Assembly (NCBI GenBank): GCA_907163345.1
Contig: CAJQUN010000139.1
Span: 248,001-312,000, forward strand
DNA from: Haberlea rhodopensis
Taxonomy: Eukaryota > Streptophyta > Magnoliopsida > Lamiales > Gesneriaceae
Length of the DNA: 64,000 bases
Reading direction: 5' to 3'
Shown here: in pieces, positions 57,389 to 64,000 of the stretch
Layout of the letters: each line of letters starts with the position of its first letter
Position numbering within the stretch: position 1 is the stretch's first letter
Program-made: the position numbers and the translations under genes
Notes under the pieces: model-generated
Seen by the model: the letters and a program-made list of their open reading frames with translations, nothing else
What the model was told of the DNA's origin: nothing
Database searches by the model: none

Positions 57389-58305
57389 TATAGTTTCCAA
57401 TCATCAGGCTCATTAATGTTTTATTGTCAAAAAATTAGTTCTAAAATACCGAACTATCTCGTTTTAGGTTAAGATCCGACATTTCAACTAGAACTCAACA
57501 TACTTCAACATGCAATTGCAATAATAATAACAGAATAAACAAGAACATATCTCGTAAATAGAAACAATTAAGCAAGCATTTGCATGATCATGATTTCAAA
57601 TATTCTGAAAAAGAATAAAATTCTACTATCTGATTATTTAGAAAAGCTGTAAACCAATAAATCATGCTCAATTATCTTCTTTATACCCCAACAGATGGAG
57701 GCTTCTCAAACATACGAACATCAGCACATGCATTGACAACAGCCTCCGAGAGTGGGTTCAAATGTGCATAAAAAATCCATGAGAATTATGATTCAAGCTC
57801 AGGAACATACTCCTTCTAGCGTGTTTCTTTCCATTGATCAATCATGCTATCCACAATTCGTTGGATGTCTTTATCCCACCTCTCGCTATGACAAAACTCA
57901 TCGAAAAGAGTGTGTCAATCAGGTGTCAATGATCTTCTATATATGTCGTTTAATTCTTTAAAAGAGAATTTAAACCCCACAAGCCAAAGAAATATCAGTT
58001 TTGTGTTCATAACATGCATGTGCTAAGCTGGAGTGTCTTTTGGATCCATCTTATATGATTTGAATTCATTATATTTGATAAACCTTGACCTCATTTTGTT
58101 TTTAGTAGGGATGCACACACGTTTCGGTATATCTATACAAAGATGAGAAACATTAATAAAATTAAACATAAACCCAATTAGAACAAATAACAAAAAAATT
58201 GTTTTTAGCAGTTGAATATACTTGCTCATTTCTACAAACACGCTACATAGCACATTTCCAACGGGCAATTAGATAAGCTTTTATATTCAAAACATGTTAA
58301 AATCC
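57389..58305. repeat. right arm of the inverted duplication
   Basis: This is the reverse complement of the left arm. Read on the minus strand it contains possible coding debris: FDEFCHSERWDKDIQRIVDS (about 57890-57840), and AHLNPLSEAVVNACADVRMF (about 57765-57700) followed by EKPPSVGV and a stop. The left arm has the corresponding but more damaged RWDKDIQRIVD-like and NPNSHGMFYARLNPLS readings. I do not recognise the source gene. The arms may carry a captured gene fragment. Confidence 0.8.
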
Positions 58306-58695
58306 AGACCTAAATGGCCATCCTAGAAGAAATAAATATCTTGATTTTTTCTGAACTTTTCGAAATAAAATTAATTTTCTATTTTCACCCAATTTAATCT
58401 TAATTAAATTAAGAAAAAATAAATATTTTAAATTACAGAAAAAATTGGAAATTTCAAAATATGTATACCGCAATCTTGCCACAATCGGCCACCAGAAACA
58501 CCTGCATATGCCACGTGACCTTTCATTTGCTTACATGGCGCATTCTGGTGAAGCCACGTTATTGCTGACATGGCATGGTGGGTCCCAGATGCTGGCATGG
58601 CGACGGCGTGAAGATGTCGTGACAATGACGTGTTGTCGTGTGGCAGTGGGGCCACATCACACAATGTAGCCCAAACTGCCGTGGGCCGTTTTAGC
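58306..58695. other. spacer, no gene seen
   Basis: AT-rich to 58440, then moderately GC-rich with repeated CATGG/GGCATGG words (58530-58630). The frames seen are short and overlap on both strands, so none is accepted. Confidence 0.4.
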
Positions 58696-59025
58696 TAGAG
58701 GTGTCAAGTCACGGCCTGTTTAGTTGTTCCGGCACGACACTGTGCATGTGTCGGCACGGTTTGGAAACGAGCGTGCCGGCACGACCCGTTTCCATGAAAG
58801 AGACGGCCAGGCACGACCACTTCGCATTTTTTTTATTTTTTTGAATGTGCCGATTGATCGGCACAATCGATCAGTACGCTAAAAAAAATCAATATGTTGC
58901 TTCGAGTGCTACCGATATATCGGCAGCACTGCTCTTGCTTGCGGGCCGTGCCTGGCACGACATGGTACTGTAGCAATTCGTGCCCGTGCCGGGCCTCGTG
59001 CCGCCCGGCACGTTTGACACCTTTA
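58696..59025. mobile_element. non-autonomous hAT-like element, 330 bp
   Basis: Termini are TAGAGGTGTCAA (left) and, read inward from the right, TAAAGGTGTCAA. Flanking 8-bp repeats are gttttagc (58688-58695) and gttttagg (59026-59033), 7 of 8 identical. The interior is dense in GGCACG and CGTGCC on both strands, allowing extensive base pairing. No transposase is encoded. Confidence 0.88.
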
Positions 59026-59613
59026 GTTTTAGGCCAACTGCACACGCTGCTTTCGCAGCCTGTTCCGACGACTTTTGCCGGTCCGTACCTACCATATCGA
59101 TCCTTCTGAGTTCAAATCTGGTCTTATATTTTGCATCCGACACGCCTAACACTATGTTTGACATAACATGAATCATGAAGGAGAGTGTGCAATTGTCTTA
59201 ATGTTCACCTTCTTCCTTTTTTAGAATATGTATAAACAAGTCCAAAAATTCATAGCTTTGTTAATTTCGTCCAAAATTAACATATATATGGATTCGAAGC
59301 TATCTACATGAAGTTTTTATATATGCAAAGGCAGATCATTCAACAGTGTATATTGTTTGCAATTCGAGGTCAAACTTTTCGTGAAAAATCAAAGACATGT
59401 TTTTAATAAAAAAATTCCATTAGTCCAAAATAACGAAATTTTGTAGAACGTACAAACTTCATATAGGGATCTTTGGAAAAAAGTTTCGGCCAAAGATTCA
59501 AATGTTTCAAAAATCATATAATTTTTGGCTTTTTAACATGCATGTTTTTTTAAACACATCATTACATGCTTTTTAAAGAAAGTCTTTGGCATGAAAAAAC
59601 ATAAATAAAATCA
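59026..59613. other. spacer, probably interior of an LTR-element relic
   Basis: No domain is readable. Its right edge meets a primer-binding-like site at 59614, so on the minus strand this would be the leader and lost body of an LTR retrotransposon. Confidence 0.4.
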
Positions 59614-59878
59614 GCTCTGATACCAATGAAGGATTTCGATAAATATAAAATGCGGAATACAAACGATACTAACTTGTTTGTTGGATCGAAAAAAATCAGG
59701 TTTACGCCCTCGTTATGGACCTTTTTCGTGGCCTGAAGCGTCGAATACAATTACGATGAGTTGTATTATGTTTTTGCACAATCCAATAACTACTTTGAAT
59801 GCTTAACTTTGATGTTTAGAAAAACCAAAATGTGTTTTTCAATTTTTGGTGAAATTTCCACTCGAAAATTCTCCAACA
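59614..59878 (-). mobile_element. LTR relic with primer binding site
   Basis: The minus strand reads TGGTATCAGAGC at 59625-59614, a perfect initiator-tRNA primer site. One base outward begins a block TGAAGGATTTCG...ATTCTCCAACA (59627-59878) with TG/CA ends, the expected position of a 5' LTR. No coding or second LTR could be matched. Confidence 0.6.
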
Positions 59879-60185
59879 CTTTAGCATGTATTGTATTGAA
59901 TGGTTATGGGAGAGGTTATGTACACAGGCCGCGTTGGATGGTTTGGTGGTGCAGAGAGTGAGTGTGCTGTAGGTATAAGGGCTTGCTTGGTTGTCAAGGT
60001 GAGCATATCTGCCACTTTTTTATGGATTTCTGTATCATTTCTTGATTTCCAAATCCTCAACCATGATGCCATTTGTATAATCTAAAACCTACCTTGAGAA
60101 AATTGATTCTTATTGCAGCGCAACAGGTTCACTAGCATCTTGGTTATAGTCACATATCCTTCGGTCAATTCATTGACCAAATCAG
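59879..60185. other. spacer, no firm feature
   Basis: Short overlapping frames at 59881-60085 are present on both strands; none shows a known domain. It could be intron or promoter of the exon-like segments that follow. Confidence 0.35.
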
Positions 60186-60472
60186 ATTATTGATTTGAAT
60201 CGCAAGTGCATTGGTGCACTACTGTATGCCGGACCTGGGATAATAGACGGAAACAATTCGGCCCTGGAACGGCAGGAACTGGACCTGAAGACCTCACAAG
60301 TTCTTTTTGAGAAATCACAACATGATTTACTAGTGATGTTTTCTGTAATCTTGTTACGAGTAAACTCATTCTGTAGTAAAACTTTATTTTGTTTGATTTT
60401 CTGTAGTTCACCAAATTGCTGAATTTTGAGGCGCCTCTTATAGCAGCGATAAAGGAGAAAATTGAACTGTAA
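60186..60472 (+). pseudogene. two exon-like pieces of an unrecognised gene (C-terminal end)
   Basis: After an acceptor-like AAATCAG, the frame at 60186-60332 reads IIDLNRKCIGALLYAGPGII and then ERQELDLKTSQVLFEKSQHD with LL at the end. A GTGATG donor and a TTTTCTGTAG acceptor bound a 74 bp gap. The frame continues at 60407-60472 as FTKLLNFEAPLIAAIKEKIE, with L and a stop. The composition is protein-like and the phase is consistent, but no upstream exons are visible and the preceding region is an LTR relic. It is therefore probably the stranded 3' end of a gene. I do not know the family. Confidence 0.4.
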
Positions 60473-60718
60473 ATCAAACGGTTAGTAACTTTAATTTACC
60501 CATCTTAGATCTTGTAGATAGAACCATTGTTGATAGTTATTTTAGTTATTAATTCTTCAGCAGCAGCTTCAATGCTGCTGAACTTTAAAAAGTTAAGGAT
60601 TATATTATTTCAATTCAGTCTATCCATTGTCTGCTAGATCTTTGAGTTGAAAGAATTCATTATTTCTGTAACCTGGTTGGTTACAGATATCAGTACCGGA
60701 GAGGATATTATTGTGTTG
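60473..60718. other. spacer, no feature seen
   Basis: AT-rich sequence that could be the 3' UTR of the preceding exon pieces. The SIRE-like LTR begins at 60719. Confidence 0.35.
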
Positions 60719-61021
60719 TGTTGGAATCGAAGAGGGGGGGTGAATGAGATTCATTGGTTACTTTAGCGTTTTAAAATGAGTTTGCAAAACTAAAAGAGTT
60801 TGCGCTTGCGGAAGGCTTAAGTCAATCGATAAATAAAATAAAATAAGAAGTAAACAAATAAATAAATACGTAAAGAAATAAAGCGGTAAATGACAAGGAT
60901 ATTTGTTATAGAAGTTCGGCGATGAATCGCCTACGTCTCCTCTTCCCGGTTAGATAACCTCCAACCGAGGTTCCACTAGAACAATTGGTCTTGGCCTTGA
61001 GGGCTCCAAGTTAGCCACACA

Positions 61022-61135
61022 ACAACTCTTCCCGAGTTTACAAAGCTCTTCCCGAGCACACTACTCTTCCCGAGTACACAAGCTCTTCCCGAGTACACAA
61101 AGCTCTTCCCGAGCTACCAACACTCTTCACGAGTC
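61022..61135. repeat. CTCTTCCCGAG short tandem repeat
   Basis: CTCTTCCCGAG (once CTCTTCACGAG) followed by a short A/C spacer (TACACAAAG-like) recurs six times at roughly 18-22 bp spacing. The core contains CTCTTCCCGAG, partly self-complementary as CTC..GAG. Confidence 0.9.
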
Positions 61136-61494
61136 TTCTTGGCCTTAAGGGCTCCAAGGATAGCCACACACTTGCACCAACTAGACTTGTTGATGACTTT
61201 ACAATTTTCCAACTTGTTTTGGTGTTGGAGGACCTTTACAATAAATTAAACCAACAAACACCTTCACGGTGTACTCACACGAAGAAACACAAGACTCTAA
61301 CAAAGAAAAGAATTACAAGCTCCAATACAACAACAATGTATGGAGATTGCAATGCAATATGAATTCAAAATGATCAAGGCTTTGTAGGAGTTTGTAGACT
61401 TGTTTCTTAGCTTCAAAATGCTCCAAAGCATCAATATTTATAGTGTAGGAGGCCCCCTAGGCTCCTACTAGCCGTTGCTACACAAAAGGCTGAA

Positions 61495-61905
61495 ATCACT
61501 CCTCGATCGCCTCAGCCATCGCCTCAGGCGATCTCCATCGCCGCGCCCCAACGGTCAGCATAAATCACGCATCGCCTCAGGCGATCCAAATTAAAATCCA
61601 ATGCCGTAGCCTCAGCAGCCTAAAATCTTGCATCGTCTCGGGTGAAGTCCAGATCGCCTCAGAAGTTCAACGCATCGCCTCGGGCGATCATGCCATCGCG
61701 CCAGGCGATCTCCCCCTGCGCATAGTCCTCGGCATCGCGTCAGTCGATGTGCGGGGCGAAGTGTCAAATGGTTGCCATCGCCTCAGGCGATGGTCATCAT
61801 CGCCTGGAGCGATCTTCCTCGCATGCTCGCCTAGCCATCGCCTCTGTCGATGTGCGTGGCGATGCCTCGCCTGGCACCCATCGCCTGGGGCGATCCAGGC
61901 CAGAA
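61495..61905. repeat. cluster of ATCGCC..GGCGAT palindromes in the LTR
   Basis: The unit CATCGCCTCAGGCGAT and variants (CTCGGGCGAT, GCCAGGCGAT, CTGGAGCGAT, CTGGGGCGAT) recur about a dozen times in 410 bp. Each can form a small hairpin with a CTCA-type loop. The region is GC-rich compared with its flanks, and both strands show short spurious reading frames. Confidence 0.92.
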
Positions 61906-62072
61906 TATGCACACTCGATTTTCTTCATTCCAAACCACTTTTCATCACTTAATCTGCACACTAAGTAGATGCATTAGTATAACAAACACAAGTTTTGTTG
62001 ATCATCAAAACTCAAAGATTGACCGGGGATAATTTAACGCATTAAACGCAACCATGCGTTTAAGGCTCAACA

Positions 62073-62087
62073 ATCTCCCCCTTTTTG
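62073..62087 (-). other. polypurine tract
   Basis: The minus strand reads CAAAAAGGGGGAGAT directly upstream of the 3' LTR. Similar purine tracts recur at about 62150, 62210 and 62290, a feature of SIRE-type elements. Confidence 0.8.
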
Positions 62088-62829
62088 ATGATCACAAAAC
62101 TTGATAAACTTGAATAAGTAATATGCATGTAATGTGAGTAAAAAATGACTCCCCCTTAACAATTGCATAACACATACAAGTTAAGCAAGTAAAGCATCAA
62201 ACAAATAACTCTCCCCCTCAAACCATGCATACATAAGCTCTCCTTCTTAAACTATGCATGTATTAAGGTTCAAGTTTATCACAAAATTCTCCCCCTTTTT
62301 GTGATAATCAAAAAGCATAAAATTTAAATAAACATAGCTCAAATATGTTGACACATAGCCATATTTTAACAATTTAACACATGGTCCTCACCAAGCATGT
62401 AATAGCTATTAGATTAAATCAATTAGTGAAATACACATGCGCTTAAGGCACTCAACAATAAATTCTAAATGTTGCAATGTGTGCGTATGTTCATGCATTC
62501 ATGCCCCAATAAACAATAAAATTATCAATGCATTATAACAAATCATATAATTGCACATTTTCACATAGCATATTCAAATTTGAATGCAAGTCATATCAAG
62601 ATACTTACTATAAAAAGATAAGAATACATCATGCATCAAGATAATTTATATGTGCATATGCTAAGGGGTATTCCATTTTATTACAATGAATACTGAGCTT
62701 CAATATTTATTGATCACAATTAATTTGTGCCAATGAAATTTGAATTGCTCTTCTAAAATGAATAAAGTAAATTTTACCCTCGATGACAAGAGTTCGTTCT
62801 TGTCATTGGTCCAATGCCTCGTGCTTCTT
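62088..62829 (-). other. 3' non-coding part of the SIRE-like element
   Basis: There is no domain apart from a degenerate protease trace near 62840-62780 (minus reading STRHWTNDKNELL, compare CSRHMTGDK). Several CTCCCCCTT tracts occur. This is where pol would be expected and it has been lost. Confidence 0.6.
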
Positions 62830-64000
62830 CTATTGAGTGAATAAGATGAACCCCTCCTTTGAATTGCTTGGTCCTTCATCCTCCATCCCATTGTTGTTCC
62901 TACAAAATAAATTTATAATATGAGGATCTTTGGTACCCATTTGATTTTTGGGTCCTTGATGGTTAGCTTCCTTAGGCACCTTTAGAATCCATTTCCACCT
63001 TTTGTTAGGTTGGTATTGGATTCTAGCAAATCTACATTTGTTCTTGGTATGACCATTTTTCCAACAATAGTTACAAGTAGGAGAATTATGCTTTGCTTTG
63101 GCCAACAAACTAGAAAAAGTTTTTGATTTGCTTGAGTAGCCTAACCCGGCTTTATCAAAGCTACAACGTTGCAAGCCAAGCAATTCATTCATCTTTAAAC
63201 TACTATCACTAAACTTGGCAAAAGATGTCTTTAAATCAAGCACTTGATTTTTCAAAATAATATTTTCTCCGTCCTTCTTAGCCAAGTCTAGCTTAAGCAC
63301 TTTGTTGCTCTTCTTGGTTTTACCAAGACAATCAATGAGTTCATTATAAGCATCTAATAATTCATCATAAGATGGTACCTCATCATCATCCTCTTCGTCT
63401 TCATCTCCAAGAGCCATTAGACAAAGATTTTTGGCTTCTTCTTCATCGGAGTCGCTATCACTCCATGTGGCTATAAACACATTCTTCTTCCCTTTGTCCT
63501 CATTTTTCTTCCTAGGACATTTGTTAGCATAATGGCCTATTTCTTGACAATTATAACAAGTTACCTCATTTTTGGATTCATGTTTGGTAGCATTAGAGGT
63601 CTTTGACTTGCTATGTTTGTTGAAGAGCTTCTTGAATTTCTTTGTGAACAAGGTCATCTCATCATCATCATCCTCTTCTTCATCCTCGGAATGATCTTTC
63701 CTTCCAACCAAGGCGATCCCCTTCCTCATGGATCTATCATCATCCTTTATTTCTCTTCTTGTTGACACTTCAAGCTCATGGGTCACCAATGTGCCATGGA
63801 GCTCATCAAGATCATAGGATGCATTTTCTCCTTTGTTTGACTCAATGATAGCCGTCCTCTTTGCGTCCCATTCTTTAGGCAAGGCTCTTAGTGCTCTCCT
63901 CCATATTTGCTTTGGAGGATACTTCTCTCCAAGTTGAGCAAGCTCGTTTATTATTTGTGTGAGCCTCCTAAACATCGAATCGACCTCTTCTCCGGACTCC
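62830..64000 (-). CDS. SIRE-like gag, N-terminus outside the window
   Basis: The frame is open from the right edge (ESGEEVDSMFRRLTQIINEL) to a stop at 62830, about 390 residues seen. It shows the UBN2 gag region (RRALRALPKEWDAKRTAI, LDELHGTLVTHELEV), an acidic patch, a CCHC knuckle CYNCQEIGHYANKCP, a second acidic segment, coiled-coil-like KKSNKVLKLDLAKKDGENII, and a second knuckle CNYCWKNGHTKNKC. Gag packages element RNA in cytoplasmic particles. The frame ends EGFILFTQ, just before where the protease should begin. No lesion is seen inside the visible part. Confidence 0.88.
   Translation of the reverse strand, partial: ESGEEVDSMFRRLTQIINELAQLGEKYPPKQIWRRALRALPKEWDAKRTAIIESNKGENASYDLDELHGTLVTHELEVSTRREIKDDDRSMRKGIALVGRKDHSEDEEEDDDDEMTLFTKKFKKLFNKHSKSKTSNATKHESKNEVTCYNCQEIGHYANKCPRKKNEDKGKKNVFIATWSDSDSDEEEAKNLCLMALGDEDEEDDDEVPSYDELLDAYNELIDCLGKTKKSNKVLKLDLAKKDGENIILKNQVLDLKTSFAKFSDSSLKMNELLGLQRCSFDKAGLGYSSKSKTFSSLLAKAKHNSPTCNYCWKNGHTKNKCRFARIQYQPNKRWKWILKVPKEANHQGPKNQMGTKDPHIINLFCRNNNGMEDEGPSNSKEGFILFTQ

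Larger units (their letters stand above)
60719..62072 (-). repeat. 3' LTR of the SIRE-like element (1354 bp)
   Basis: The plus strand starts TGTTGGAATCGAAG and ends GGCTCAACA, immediately followed by ATCTCCCCCTTTTTG (the complement of the purine tract). It contains a tandem CTCTTCCCGAG motif at about 61022-61135 and a cluster of ATCGCC palindromes at 61495-61905. Confidence 0.82.
60719..64000 (-). mobile_element. SIRE-like Ty1/copia element, nearly all of pol missing, continues past window
   Basis: Read on the minus strand from the right edge: a gag frame (64000 to 62830), a short degenerate protease trace, about 0.7 kb of non-coding sequence with several CTCCCCCTT tracts, a polypurine tract and a 1354 bp 3' LTR. 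Integrase, reverse transcriptase and RNase H are not present between gag and the 3' LTR, so this is a deletion derivative. The long LTR and the gag architecture are typical of the SIRE/Maximus lineage (inference). Confidence 0.8.

Noticed and set aside
57389..58305. A functional gene in the right arm of the inverted duplication
   Set aside because: Coding-like stretches are broken by stops and frame changes, with no complete frame; kept only as possible captured debris.
61688..62032. Short frames around the ATCGCC cluster
   Set aside because: All are produced by the GC-rich palindromes on both strands within the LTR.
1..64000. tRNA, rRNA or other structured RNA genes
   Set aside because: The TGGTATCAGAGC-type sites are LTR primer sites rather than tRNA genes, and I found no cloverleaf-consistent A/B box pair by eye; a tRNA scan would be needed to exclude them fully.

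Overview
This window is nuclear DNA from a flowering plant, most likely a core eudicot and possibly an asterid (an inference from the coding sequences and repeat families; no species marker was seen). It is AT-rich and intron-containing, and most of it consists of transposable elements of several ages. Two genes are intact and can be fully modelled. One is a MAG2/RINT1-type Golgi-to-ER tethering protein (minus strand, 4 exons, 795 aa). The other is mitochondrial delta-1-pyrroline-5-carboxylate dehydrogenase, ALDH12A1 (plus strand, 16 exons, 555 aa). They are transcribed divergently from a 1.33 kb spacer at 23092-24422, and a 900 bp hAT-like element fills most of that spacer. A third intact reading frame at 16014 encodes a membrane-anchored pectin methylesterase inhibitor (PMEI) domain protein.

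Layout. 1-3.9 kb is AT-rich spacer with LTR-like debris. 3.9-6.1 kb is an internally deleted copia element on the minus strand that abuts a truncated NLR resistance-gene fragment (6.1-6.65 kb). 6.8-14.3 kb is a second, heavily decayed minus-strand copia element. Its pol region is split by a 13-unit tandem array of a ~169 bp sequence (7.1-9.25 kb). 16-30 kb is the genic block: PMEI, MAG2 with an RTE-clade LINE in intron 2, the hAT element, and P5CDH with a solo LTR in intron 1. 30.5-31.75 kb is an intronless, frameshifted pseudogene of unrecognised family. 33-36.8 kb is a minisatellite-like region built on a short GGTACTAAAT-containing motif, with a TIR element inside it.

37.0-45.8 kb is a young Ty3/gypsy chromovirus with two nearly identical ~2 kb LTRs. 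46.0-46.4 kb is a ZAT-type zinc-finger pseudogene. 46.5-49.4 kb holds a hAT-like element with a perfect 8-bp target duplication, then two nested PIF/Harbinger-like elements with TAA duplications and long microsatellites. 49.87-51.3 kb is a 5'-truncated isochorismate synthase fragment. 51.4-58.3 kb is a large inverted duplication, one arm of which is interrupted by a nearly complete Ty1/copia element (51543-56443, target duplication ttatt). 58.7-64 kb holds another hAT-like element, LTR relics, two possible exons, and a SIRE-like copia element (1.35 kb LTR plus gag, almost no pol) that runs off the right edge.

There is no operon-like cooperation. The intact genes are housekeeping or stress-metabolism genes: vesicle tethering, and proline catabolism in the mitochondrion. 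I saw no evidence of a new enzymatic or defence system. The most interesting structures are the tandem array inside a decayed pol gene, the fold-back locus, the clustered GC-rich palindromes inside two unrelated LTR families, and the hAT insertion in the divergent promoter. Exon boundaries were read by eye from GT/AG signals and protein continuity and have not been checked against transcripts.
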